Shown: positions 1-6,539, numbered from the stretch's first letter. The stretch is DNA of 10,085 bases from Methanobacteriota archaeon (GCA_016212785.1 JACRDW010000066.1:1-10085), one strand, 5' to 3'. Notes: generated by a model from the letters alone, not told the origin. Translations and numbers: made by a program.

Positions 1-14
1 TAAATGAGTTTGAG

Positions 15-49
15 CTTCTATATAAATTTATTGCATGTATCGGGGTTGT
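15..49 (-). promoter_or_regulatory. Leftward promoter for an off-window gene
   Basis: Read on the minus strand, this stretch has the box ACAACCCC (positions 49-42), a 15-nt spacer, then the TATA element TTTATATAGAAG (26-15). The same two elements with the same 15-nt spacer lie on the plus strand in front of the thermosome gene. A transcript from here would start about 20-27 nt beyond the TATA box, at or just outside the left edge of the window, so the gene served is not visible. The TATA assignment is good. The role of the C-rich box is inferred from its duplication. Confidence 0.6.
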
Positions 50-134
50 CGAATAAATCGAATAAAAAATAAATTCTAACCCTTGCTTTCTCTTCCTTTA
101 ATTCCAACTAAAGCTATGGTTCTTGTATAAGCCC

Positions 135-169
135 ACAACCCCCACGGTACAGAAAACTTTATATAGAAG
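135..169 (+). promoter_or_regulatory. Thermosome promoter with upstream ACAACCCC box
   Basis: The TATA element TTTATATAGAAG (158-169) follows a purine-rich stretch (AGAAAA, 151-156) that fits a TFB recognition element. An ACAACCCC box lies at 135-142, 15 nt upstream of the TATA box. The expected transcription start is around 185-190, leaving a leader of about 55-60 nt before the ATG at 245. Between this promoter and the mirrored leftward one (50-134) there is only AT-rich and pyrimidine-rich sequence, with no supportable gene. Confidence 0.7.
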
Positions 170-182
170 TTCTTAATCATTC

Positions 183-226
183 TTTTGAACGTAAAAAAAA
201 TTCATAAAATTTTTAAACGTTCAAAA
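183..226. repeat. Inverted repeat in the thermosome leader
   Basis: Perfect 10-bp arms TTTTGAACGT (183-192) and ACGTTCAAAA (217-226) are separated by a 24-nt AT-rich spacer. The left arm overlies the predicted transcription start and the right arm ends 5 nt before the Shine-Dalgarno sequence. It could be a downstream operator for a heat-shock repressor or a leader hairpin. Chance is not excluded in such AT-rich DNA, but the GAACGT/ACGTTC cores are not merely A/T runs. Confidence 0.5.
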
Positions 227-231
227 AAAAC

Positions 232-238
232 GGAGGTG
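232..238 (+). promoter_or_regulatory. Strong Shine-Dalgarno site that sets the thermosome start
   Basis: GGAGGTG lies 6 nt before the ATG at 245. It decides against the longer in-frame TTG start at 185, which would add 20 lysine-rich residues encoded by leader DNA and would place initiation at the expected transcription start. Confidence 0.8.
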
Positions 239-244
239 TATTTT

Positions 245-1891
245 ATGGCAGCGCAGATGGGCGGACAGCCTATACTGATATTATCTGATAAAACGCAAAG
301 AACGATAGGTAGAGATGCACAGAGGACGAATATACTCGCAGCAAGGGTAATTGCTGAGTCTGTGAAAACCACGCTTGGTCCCAGAGGAATGGACAAGATG
401 CTCGTGGACAGTCTGGGCGATGTTGTGGTGACGAATGACGGAGTGACTATTCTGAAGGAAATGGATGTGGAGCACCCGGCTGCGAAGATGATGGTGGAGG
501 TTGCTAAAACGCAGGAAGACGAAGTTGGGGACGGTACCACTACTGCGGTGGTAATCGCAGGCGAGCTTTTGAAGAGGGCAGAGGAGCTTTTAGACCAAGA
601 TGTTCATCCCACCGTGATTGCGGGCGGCTATAGACTGGCTGCTGAGAAGGCGGTGGAAATTTTGAAGAACATAGCAATAGATGTTTCCGTAGACGACGAT
701 GAGATGCTTAAAAAAGTGGCAATAACAGCTATGACCGGAAAGGGCGCAGAAAAGGCGAAGGAATACCTCGCTGATTTAGTGGTCAAAGCAGTAAAAGCGG
801 TAGCAGAGCGGGAGGGAGACAAAATTTCCATAGATACTGACCACATAAAAATCGAAAAGAAGGAGGGCGGCGGCATAGAGGATACAGAGCTTATCAAGGG
901 GGTATTAATCGACAAGGAGAGGGTCCACTCCGCAATGCCGAAGAAGGTTGAAAAAGCGAAGATCGCTCTCGTCAATTCAGCGCTCGAGGTTAAGGAGACT
1001 GAAATCGACGCAGAGATTCGAATCACGGACCCGAACCAGCTCAAGGCGTTCATAGACGAAGAGGAAAAGATGCTCAAGGACATGGTTGAAACGATTAAGA
1101 AGTCTGGAGCGAATGTTTTGCTGACGCAGAAGGGAATCGACGACCTTGCACAGCACTACCTTGCAAAGGCAGGCATATTTGCTGTAAGAAGAGTCAAGAA
1201 AAGCGATATGGAAAAGCTGGCGAGGGCTACGGGAGCAAACATAGTAACCAACCTCGACGACCTGAGCGGGAAAGACCTCGGATATGCAGGGATAGTGGAA
1301 GAAGTAAAAATCGGCGAGGACGAGATGATATACGTAAAAGACTGCAAGGATCCCAAATCAGTCAGCATTTTAATCCGGGGCGGCACCGAGCACATCGTTG
1401 ATGAAGTAGAAAGAGCTATTGAAGACTGTCTCGGCGTCGTGCCCGCTGCAATAAAAGACGGAAAGGTCGTGGCGGGTGGAGGAGCGCCTGAAATAGAAGC
1501 TGCGAAGCAGCTCAGAAAGTATGCAAAGACCGTTGGAGGCAGGGAGCAGCTTGCAATCGAAGCTTTTGCCGATGCGCTCGAGGTAATACCCAGAGCACTG
1601 GCAGAAAATGCAGGTCTTGACCCAATCGATGTACTGGTGGACCTAAGAGCGAAGCACGAGAAAGACGGGGCAAGATACGGCTTGGACGTATTCGATGGCA
1701 AGGTAAAGGACATGTACAAGGAGGACGTAATCGAGCCGCTCAGGGTTAAAACGCAGGCAATAGATTCCGCAAGCGAAGTTGCAGTTATGATACTGCGCAT
1801 AGACGACGTCATCGCTGCTTCGGGAGCTGGAAAAGGCGCAGGAGCGCCGCCCGGCGGGCCTGAAATGGGCGGCGAGGGCTTGGAGGACTAG
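245..1891 (+). CDS. ths: Thermosome subunit (group II chaperonin)
   Basis: This is an ATP-dependent protein-folding chaperonin subunit of the cytosolic double-ring complex. The 548 residues match the family's usual length. Visible family motifs are the N-terminal equatorial LGPRGMDK (residues 44-51) and NDGVTIL (64-70), the nucleotide-binding GDGTTT (95-100), and GGGAPE (411-416) in the C-terminal equatorial half. The tail is Gly/Pro/Glu-rich (ending GGEGLED) rather than a long run of GGM repeats. The start at 245 is supported by a GGAGGTG ribosome site. The gene is preceded by a strong TATA box and an inverted repeat that may carry heat-shock control. Its TAG stop overlaps the TAG stop of the opposing HisA-like gene within a CTAG palindrome. 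The family assignment is secure; which paralogous subunit (alpha, beta or gamma) it is cannot be told. Confidence 0.98.
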   Translation: MAAQMGGQPILILSDKTQRTIGRDAQRTNILAARVIAESVKTTLGPRGMDKMLVDSLGDVVVTNDGVTILKEMDVEHPAAKMMVEVAKTQEDEVGDGTTTAVVIAGELLKRAEELLDQDVHPTVIAGGYRLAAEKAVEILKNIAIDVSVDDDEMLKKVAITAMTGKGAEKAKEYLADLVVKAVKAVAEREGDKISIDTDHIKIEKKEGGGIEDTELIKGVLIDKERVHSAMPKKVEKAKIALVNSALEVKETEIDAEIRITDPNQLKAFIDEEEKMLKDMVETIKKSGANVLLTQKGIDDLAQHYLAKAGIFAVRRVKKSDMEKLARATGANIVTNLDDLSGKDLGYAGIVEEVKIGEDEMIYVKDCKDPKSVSILIRGGTEHIVDEVERAIEDCLGVVPAAIKDGKVVAGGGAPEIEAAKQLRKYAKTVGGREQLAIEAFADALEVIPRALAENAGLDPIDVLVDLRAKHEKDGARYGLDVFDGKVKDMYKEDVIEPLRVKTQAIDSASEVAVMILRIDDVIAASGAGKGAGAPPGGPEMGGEGLED

Positions 1892-2541
1892 ATTAATCCA
1901 TTGTGCAGCGCAGTGCCCACAAGCGCTCCGCTCACTCCCATTTTTTCCAATTTTTTTAGGTCTTCTTTTCTTATTCCGCCGCCCACGAAGATTTCTTCAT
2001 CGCAATTTTTTATAAAATCAAACTTAAAGCCGCGCAGCGTGCCGACTGAAGAAATGTCCAGGAAAATAAATCGCTTTGCCCCGAGCTTTCTTAAAATTTC
2101 GAACGTCTCCAGAGGGCTGCTTGGCAGGATTTGCGAGAGCACTTTTTCGTTTTTTATGTCGATGCTGACGATTATTCTTTTCTCGAATTTTTTCAGCGCT
2201 TCTTTCAAAGTCTCTAGGTTTTGCAGCGTTTCGGTGGCAACGATTATTTCTGCATTCAGCTTTGCAATTCTTTCAACGTCGCTGTAGTTTCTTATCCCGG
2301 CATCGATAAGAAGCTTTTTAATTTCGCTGAGCTTTTTCAGGAGTTTTATGTCCGGCTTTCCCCTCATTAGTCCGTCAAGGTCTGCGACGTATAGTTTTTC
2401 ATACGGCAGGTTCCTCGCAATTTTCAGCTGGTCAGACGAACTTGCAAAAATTGTTTTTAGCTCTCGATACTTTTCCCGCTCGCCGGATTTTCCGCTCACA
2501 GCCCTTCCGTTCATTACGTCGAGGACAGGTATTATTTCCAT
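1888..2541 (-). CDS. HisA/HisF-like (beta/alpha)8-barrel protein
   Basis: This 217-residue protein resembles phosphoribosyl isomerase HisA and best fits the archaeal HisA/HisF-related group found in methanogens and in methylotrophic bacteria that make C1 cofactors. Visible are the N-terminal [13 protein letters not shown] with the catalytic-type Asp8, a second Asp at 128 (SIDIKN), [10 protein letters not shown], and two phosphate-binding loops near the C-terminus (VGGGIR and [10 protein letters not shown]). The ATG at 2541 gives the canonical HisA N-terminus; the longer upstream reading runs through the opposing mfnB gene and is rejected. It is divergent from mfnB, with 40 nt between start codons and a shared palindromic promoter predicted to give a leaderless transcript. 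No his genes are nearby, so a role linked to methanofuran is more likely than histidine synthesis. That role is inferred; true HisA activity remains possible. Confidence 0.85.
   Translation of the reverse strand: MEIIPVLDVMNGRAVSGKSGEREKYRELKTIFASSSDQLKIARNLPYEKLYVADLDGLMRGKPDIKLLKKLSEIKKLLIDAGIRNYSDVERIAKLNAEIIVATETLQNLETLKEALKKFEKRIIVSIDIKNEKVLSQILPSSPLETFEILRKLGAKRFIFLDISSVGTLRGFKFDFIKNCDEEIFVGGGIRKEDLKKLEKMGVSGALVGTALHNGLI
1941..1957 (+). terminator. Oligo-T terminator candidate for the thermosome
   Basis: Runs of six and seven T residues (1941-1946 and 1951-1957), followed by more T-rich DNA, lie 50-66 nt past the thermosome stop on the coding strand. Euryarchaeal terminators are typically U-rich tracts without a required hairpin. 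The runs fall inside the 3' end of the opposing HisA-like gene, where they encode Lys-rich residues, so coding constraint is the alternative explanation. Confidence 0.45.
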
Positions 2542-2544
2542 TTC

Positions 2545-2578
2545 TAAATTTTTATATAGCATGCTATATAAAAATTTA
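2545..2578. promoter_or_regulatory. Perfect 34-bp palindrome: symmetric bidirectional leaderless promoter
   Basis: The left half is TAAATTTTTATATAGCA and the right half is its exact reverse complement, centred between 2561 and 2562 on GCATGC. Each half carries a TTTATATA box. On the plus strand (2551-2558) it ends 24 nt before the mfnB ATG at 2582; on the minus strand (2572-2565) it ends the same distance before the HisA-like ATG at 2541. Both start codons lie exactly 20.5 nt from the centre, with 3 nt between palindrome and ATG on each side. The TATA-to-ATG spacing predicts leaderless mRNAs in both directions. Confidence 0.85.
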
Positions 2579-2581
2579 AAC

Positions 2582-3280
2582 ATGAAACTTCTGGTAAGCC
2601 CGAAGAGCGTGGAGGAAGCGAAGGCTGCGATTAAAGGCGGCGCTGATATAATCGATGTGAAGAATCCGAAAGAGGGTTCTCTCGGGGCGAATTTCCCCTG
2701 GGTAATAAAAGAAATAAAAGATATCCTGCCGAGCGGCATTGAGCTCAGCGCTGCACTGGGGGACTTAAATTTCAAGCCCGGCACAGCCTCGCTCGCAGCA
2801 TACGGAGCTGTAAGTCTTGGCGTAGACTACATCAAGGCCGGATTTTTAACTGCTGAGAAAAAAGAAGCGCGGGAGCTTGCGAACAAAATTTCGAACGCAG
2901 TTCGAAATTTTAATGCGAAGGTAGTCTTAGCAGGTTATGCTGATTACAAAGAAATCGGCTCCATATCTCCTTTTATTTTGCCCGAAGTTGCTGGCGAAGA
3001 AGGTGCGCATGTGGTGATGATAGACACTGCAAGAAAAGAAGGCAGGGGCTTGCTTGACTACCTTAATGTTGGAGAGCTTGAGAAATTTATCCAGCTTGCG
3101 CACGAGCATGAGTTAAAGGCGGCGCTCGCGGGCTCGTTGAAAATAAAAGATATAAAGCTGCTAAAAGATACGGATGCGGATATAATCGGCGTAAGAAGCT
3201 TGGTCTGCATCGGAGACAGAATAAACGGCAGAATATCTGCAAAAAAAGTTAGGGAGCTGAAAGAGTTTTTGAGGCGTTGA
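2582..3280 (+). CDS. mfnB: (5-formylfuran-3-yl)methyl phosphate synthase (MfnB, UPF0264)
   Basis: MfnB condenses two triose-phosphate molecules (glyceraldehyde 3-phosphate in the Methanocaldococcus enzyme) into the furan phosphate aldehyde that becomes the furan ring of methanofuran, the C1 carrier of methanogenesis and its reversal. The 232 residues agree with the family length of about 235. The diagnostic segment GGADIIDVKNPKEGSLGANF includes Lys27, the position of the Schiff-base lysine as I recall it for MJ1099. Further on, DTARKEGRGLLDYL carries Lys152, probably the second active-site lysine. The ATG at 2582 fits a leaderless transcript from the palindromic promoter; a longer in-frame reading begins inside the HisA-like gene and is rejected. 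AOR starts one base after the stop, so co-transcription is likely. A strong hairpin lies in the coding sequence at 2885-2911. Confidence 0.95.
   Translation: MKLLVSPKSVEEAKAAIKGGADIIDVKNPKEGSLGANFPWVIKEIKDILPSGIELSAALGDLNFKPGTASLAAYGAVSLGVDYIKAGFLTAEKKEARELANKISNAVRNFNAKVVLAGYADYKEIGSISPFILPEVAGEEGAHVVMIDTARKEGRGLLDYLNVGELEKFIQLAHEHELKAALAGSLKIKDIKLLKDTDADIIGVRSLVCIGDRINGRISAKKVRELKEFLRR
2885..2911. repeat. Hairpin with 12-bp arms inside mfnB
   Basis: AAAATTTCGAAC (2885-2896) and GTTCGAAATTTT (2900-2911) are perfect reverse complements separated by only GCA. The segment encodes KISNAVRNF at residues 102-110. The RNA could form a tight 12-bp stem with a 3-nt loop, and as DNA it is a strong binding-site-like dyad. 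No function is known. Confidence 0.7.
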
Positions 3281-3281
3281 G

Positions 3282-5030
3282 ATGGGCTATTTAAACAGCA
3301 TTCTGGACATCAATCTCTCCACCGGAAAAATTTCAAAGTTCGAAATAGGCGAGGAGCTGAAGAAAAATTTCCTCGGAGGAAAGGGAATTGCGGTTAAGCT
3401 GCTTTACGACGGTTTAACCCCGCACACAGATGCGCTGTCTGAGAAAAATATATTAATATTTATGACAGGTCCTTTGACAGGTACGATGGCACCTTCCTCA
3501 GGGAAATTTTGCTGCGTTTCCAAGTCTCCGCTGACCGGCACGATATTCGATTCGCACTGCGGCGGCTACTTCGGCTATGAACTAAAAAAAGCAGGCTATG
3601 ACGGAATCGTTATAAGAGGAAAATCTGGTAGCAAAGTTTTTCTGAGCATTGAGGACGGAGAAGCTGAGTTGCTGGATGCGCAGGAAATCTGGGGGAAGGA
3701 TACGAGGGAGACCGAGGCATGGGCGAATAAAAAGCTGGGCAAGAAATGCAGAATTCTTTCGATAGGAAAAGCTGGAGAAAATCTCGTCAGGTTTGCGAGC
3801 ATAATCCACGAGGGGCACAGAGCTCTCGGTAGAGGCGGCTTGGGAGCCGTGATGGGCTCCAAAAATCTGAAGGCGATAGCCGTCAGAGGGGAGGGGAAAA
3901 TTCCGATATACGATGCCCAGAAATTCAGAGAGGCTGCGAGAAATTGCCATGAGTTGCTTGCAAAGCATCCCTCGACCGCTAAAAAGCTGAAGGAGTACGG
4001 CACTCCGAACATCGTTAATACTGTTAACGCGGTTGGACTCCTGCCCACGCGGAATTTCCAGACAGGTTTTTTTGAGGATGCTGAAAAAATTTCAGGAGAA
4101 GAAATGCACCGGTTCGTAAAAGGCAGCTACGCCTGCTTTTCCTGCTCAATCAGGTGCGGAAAAAAGGTGGATATAGACGGAGTAAAGACAGAGAGCCTCG
4201 AGTACGAAACGATATACGCCTTTGGCGCCAACTGCGGGAACTCCAGCCTGTCTTCTATAGCAAGAGCAAACGAGCTCTGCAACGCGCTTGGACTTGATAC
4301 AATCTCCACGGGCGCAACGATTGCATTTTTTATTGAGCTCGCAGAGAAGGGTTTCGTGAGCTATGACGTAAGGTGGGGGCAAGATGAAAAAATACTCGAG
4401 CTGATTGAAAAAATTGCGTTCAGGGACGGATTTGGCAACGAGCTTGCAGAAGGAGTAAAAAAGCTTTCTGAAAAATATGGCTGCGCATTCGCAATGCACG
4501 TTAAGGGCTTGGAATTGCCGGGCTATGATTCGAGAGGGGCAGTAGGGCAGAGCCTTGCGTATGCCACGAACAATGAAGGTGGCAGCCACATGAGGGCTAC
4601 CGTATACATAGATGAGATACTGACGCAGCGCATAGATAGATTTGAAAAGAAGGGCAAAGCACAAATTGTTAAAGATGCGCAGGATTTCCATGCCTCGTTG
4701 GATTCTCTAATACTCTGCAAGTTCACGTCCAGGGCGCTGCGGGAGGAGCATTACTCCCAGCTTCTGGCTCATGCGACCGGAATAAATTTTGAGCTTCTCA
4801 GGGTTGGAGAGAGAATATTCAACCTGGAAAGGCTTTTCAATGTAAGGGAAGGCTTCACAAGACGTGAGGATACCCTGCCTGCGAGGTTTCTGAAGGAAAA
4901 AATTCCGACTGGGAATTCAAAAGGCAGCATGGCGGACCTCGATATTCTAGATGAGTATTACGAGCTCAGGGAATGGGACAGCGAGGGGAAGCCCGAACCG
5001 CAAAAGTTAAAAGCACTTGGATTAGAATAA
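3282..5030 (+). CDS. aor: Aldehyde:ferredoxin oxidoreductase (tungstopterin enzyme)
   Basis: Enzymes of this family oxidise aldehydes to carboxylates (or the reverse) with ferredoxin as electron partner, in the cytoplasm, using a tungsten bis-pterin and a [4Fe-4S] cluster. The 582 residues fall in the family range. Visible motifs are the N-terminal LGGKGIAVKLLYD, the pterin-contact region GRGGLGAVMGSKNLKAIAV, and cluster cysteines at 285, 288 and 292 (CFSCSIRC) with the fourth likely at 479 (SLILCKF). These match the spacing in the Pyrococcus furiosus enzyme (288, 291, 295, 494). The start is one base after the mfnB stop, with GAGGCG at 3271-3276 as ribosome site. Substrate subtype (general AOR, formaldehyde or glyceraldehyde-3-phosphate type) cannot be read from sequence. 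Position beside mfnB raises the possibility of a substrate in or near that pathway, which is inference. Confidence 0.95.
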   Translation: MGYLNSILDINLSTGKISKFEIGEELKKNFLGGKGIAVKLLYDGLTPHTDALSEKNILIFMTGPLTGTMAPSSGKFCCVSKSPLTGTIFDSHCGGYFGYELKKAGYDGIVIRGKSGSKVFLSIEDGEAELLDAQEIWGKDTRETEAWANKKLGKKCRILSIGKAGENLVRFASIIHEGHRALGRGGLGAVMGSKNLKAIAVRGEGKIPIYDAQKFREAARNCHELLAKHPSTAKKLKEYGTPNIVNTVNAVGLLPTRNFQTGFFEDAEKISGEEMHRFVKGSYACFSCSIRCGKKVDIDGVKTESLEYETIYAFGANCGNSSLSSIARANELCNALGLDTISTGATIAFFIELAEKGFVSYDVRWGQDEKILELIEKIAFRDGFGNELAEGVKKLSEKYGCAFAMHVKGLELPGYDSRGAVGQSLAYATNNEGGSHMRATVYIDEILTQRIDRFEKKGKAQIVKDAQDFHASLDSLILCKFTSRALREEHYSQLLAHATGINFELLRVGERIFNLERLFNVREGFTRREDTLPARFLKEKIPTGNSKGSMADLDILDEYYELREWDSEGKPEPQKLKALGLE

Positions 5031-5036
5031 TCCCTC

Positions 5037-5272
5037 ATGAAGCTGCCATTTGACCTCAAGGACATAAAGCCAGGAGAATTCTCGTACTTGACCAGGAGGA
5101 AGCTTAAGAATGCAGAGGATAGAGAGACTGGAGAGATTTTCTTCTGGAAGCGCAAGAGGGAAACGCAATTCTGGTGAAGAGACCCTACAGGGTTAAATGC
5201 TCCAGGTGCGGAAAGAGCATCACTCTACCGAAGCTTGTAGATTTAGCGAAAAAAGAGAGCAAGGAAGAATGA
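5037..5272 (+). pseudogene. Small CxxC protein gene split by a -1 frameshift
   Basis: An ATG at 5037 opens a 46-codon frame that stops at 5175-5177. A second frame, which could start at GTG 5174 (a 4-nt GTGA overlap), continues to TGA 5270-5272 and encodes KCSRCGKSITLPKL, half of a zinc-ribbon-like motif. The second frame also reads sensibly upstream of that GTG. Joining the two at the T run 5137-5140, as if one T were missing, gives a smooth 78-residue protein: MKLPFDLKDI start, then TGEIFLLEAQEGNAILVKRP, then the CxxC motif and a charged tail. By contrast the first frame past the T run reads FFWKRKRETQFW. Alternatives are two coupled tiny genes, a sequencing error, real decay, or programmed frameshifting. 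It lies 6 nt after AOR and its stop overlaps the FKBP start (ATGA), so it sits inside the operon. I do not recognise the family. Confidence 0.55.
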
Positions 5273-6030
5273 AAATAATTCTGCTGATTGCAATTTTTTT
5301 CGTCGGCTGCATTTCTGAAACTACAAAAATTGCTGAAAGCCAGAGCGTGGAAATGGGAGATGCCGTATCTATAAATTATATTGCGAAAATCGACGGATTG
5401 GTTTTCGATACTTCGTATGAAAGCGTGGCCAGCGATGCAAAAATTCCGAAAATTGAGGGCTTCAAGCCAAAAGCTAGCTACGAGCCTCTCAACTTTACAT
5501 CTGGAAAGGGGCTGATGATACCTGCCCTCGAGAAGGCATTGATAGGCATGAAGGTTGGGGAGAAAAAGGAAATATCGATACCTCCGGAGGAAGCCTATGG
5601 AGATTGGTCTCCTTTATATGTCTTGCCCGCACCCAAATTTTATGAGCTTACCAGAATAGGCGAAATCCCTCTTGAGGAATTCAGACAGGGCACTGGGAGT
5701 GAGCCAAAAGTGGATAACATCGTAAAACTGAGATACTGGTCAGGGAGGATACTTAACGTTTCTAATGAAAGCGTAACCCTTCTGCACGAACCCGTTAACG
5801 GCTCTTACGTTGAAACAAGCATGGGTCAAGCAGCAATAACCATGAATAATACGCATATCAGAATAGAGGTGATGCCGGTTATAAATTCAACAGTTCAAAC
5901 TCAATTTGGAACTGGTAGAATCGTAGGAATAAACGAGACTTCTGTATTGGTAGACTACAACCATCCCCTCGCTGGAAAAACTTTAATTTTTCAAGTAAAG
6001 GTAGAAAAAATTATAAAAGCAGGACCCTAA
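5269..6030 (+). CDS. Exported FKBP-type peptidyl-prolyl isomerase, probable lipoprotein
   Basis: This 253-residue long-type archaeal FKBP (SlyD/FKBP26 class) should catalyse prolyl isomerisation and act as a chaperone outside the membrane. The N-terminus MKIILLIAIFFVGC is a short signal peptide ending in a lipobox-like FVGC, making Cys14 the likely lipid-anchored residue. The FKBP core shows VEMGDAVSINYIAK, GLVFDTS, then MIPALEKALIGMKVGEKKEISIPPEEAYG. A large insert, where SlyD-like proteins carry their insert-in-flap region, separates this from the final strand segment VDYNHPLAGKTLIFQVKV. Seven N-glycosylation sequons (NFT, NVS, NES, NGS, NNT, NST, NET) support export. The ATG at 5269 was chosen over the longer frame from 5197 because it overlaps the upstream stop as ATGA and exposes the signal peptide. 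Its stop overlaps that of the opposing DUF2299-like gene by 4 nt. Confidence 0.9.
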   Translation: MKIILLIAIFFVGCISETTKIAESQSVEMGDAVSINYIAKIDGLVFDTSYESVASDAKIPKIEGFKPKASYEPLNFTSGKGLMIPALEKALIGMKVGEKKEISIPPEEAYGDWSPLYVLPAPKFYELTRIGEIPLEEFRQGTGSEPKVDNIVKLRYWSGRILNVSNESVTLLHEPVNGSYVETSMGQAAITMNNTHIRIEVMPVINSTVQTQFGTGRIVGINETSVLVDYNHPLAGKTLIFQVKVEKIIKAGP

Positions 6031-6485
6031 CCTTCACCGAATTTCTGCTGGATTTTCCATACCGCAAGTAGCTTGCTCTTGTAAACTTCTCGCAGCGTTG
6101 CCATGAATTTATCCTTGGTTAGTCCGTCGAGATGTATGGGGACTGTAATCATTATTATGTCTAGAGCGTTATTGGAATATCTCAGCTCAAAGTCCGTGGG
6201 TCTATTCACCAAGGCAAACCTCAAATCCCAAAGAAATTCATTCAGCTCTTTTTTATCCGCGCTCTTCATCCTTTCAAGGTGCACCGGACTTACGTTAGTG
6301 CCGCATAAGATTACGATTTGGTCTTCCCTTTCCTTGGACTGAATAATATTCATAATATGCTGGATATTCGCAGGAAAATTTATCACGATATTGAACTTTG
6401 TATTCGGGTCAGTCCTTTCTTCTTTGAAGATATTCTCTTCCTTGCACCACTTCAAAACTTTCTGTTTAATGTCCTGTTTTGCCAT
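6027..6485 (-). CDS. DUF2299-like archaeal protein
   Basis: This is a 152-residue soluble protein without signal or membrane segments. It has an N-terminal helix (KQKVLKWCKEENIF), a TDPNTKFNIVINFP segment, a QIVILCGTNVSPVHLERM segment, a central helical stretch (NEFLWDLRFALVNR) and an amphipathic C-terminal part. This resembles archaeal DUF2299 proteins, which I recall as having a type-III-secretion-chaperone-like alpha/beta fold; function is unknown. The assignment is from memory of the pattern and not verified. The ATG at 6485 is preceded by GAGGCG and a TATA box on the same strand. Its 3' end overlaps the FKBP stop by 4 nt. On the minus strand a T6 run (6010-6005) about 17 nt past the stop could terminate it. 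Confidence 0.7.
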   Translation of the reverse strand: MAKQDIKQKVLKWCKEENIFKEERTDPNTKFNIVINFPANIQHIMNIIQSKEREDQIVILCGTNVSPVHLERMKSADKKELNEFLWDLRFALVNRPTDFELRYSNNALDIIMITVPIHLDGLTKDKFMATLREVYKSKLLAVWKIQQKFGEG

Positions 6486-6518
6486 AGAATCGCCTCTTTC
6501 TGCTATACTTTCACAAGG

Positions 6519-6526
6519 TATATATA
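6519..6526 (-). promoter_or_regulatory. TATA box for the DUF2299-like gene
   Basis: TATATATA on the minus strand (within ACTATATATACC) lies 33-40 nt before the ATG at 6485, predicting a start near 6495-6500 and a short leader containing GAGGCG. It sits in the 54-nt gap after the rhomboid gene, so the two minus-strand genes may be transcribed separately. Confidence 0.6.
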
Positions 6527-6539
6527 GTATTTTGCCTCT

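Noticed and set aside
50..134. Possible small RNA or terminator between the divergent promoters.
   Set aside because: No box C/D pair, tRNA-like fold or hairpin followed by a T run was found; only AT-rich and pyrimidine-rich sequence is seen.
185..244. In-frame TTG extension of the thermosome (20 extra residues).
   Set aside because: It starts at the predicted transcription start, has no ribosome site and encodes a non-family lysine-rich peptide; GGAGGTG before the ATG at 245 is decisive.
1156..1812. Minus-strand open frame (218 codons) opposite the thermosome.
   Set aside because: Serine-rich shadow frame, lying fully within a certain gene, with no recognisable domain.
2348..2581. Upstream extension of the mfnB frame.
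   Set aside because: It is antisense to the HisA-like gene and crosses the promoter; MfnB homologues begin at MKLLVSP.
2542..2784. N-terminal extension of the HisA-like reading frame.
   Set aside because: It runs through the promoter palindrome and antisense to mfnB; the HisA fold begins with IIPVLD right after the ATG at 2541.
3842..3859. Short inverted repeat GGAGCC/GGCTCC in the AOR gene.
   Set aside because: Six-base arms in GC-rich coding sequence, inside the conserved GLGAVMGSKN motif, are explained by coding constraint.
5197..5268. Longer N-terminus for the FKBP protein.
   Set aside because: It would overlap the CxxC frame, adds a hydrophilic peptide before a clear signal sequence, and the ATG at 5269 is coupled to the upstream stop.
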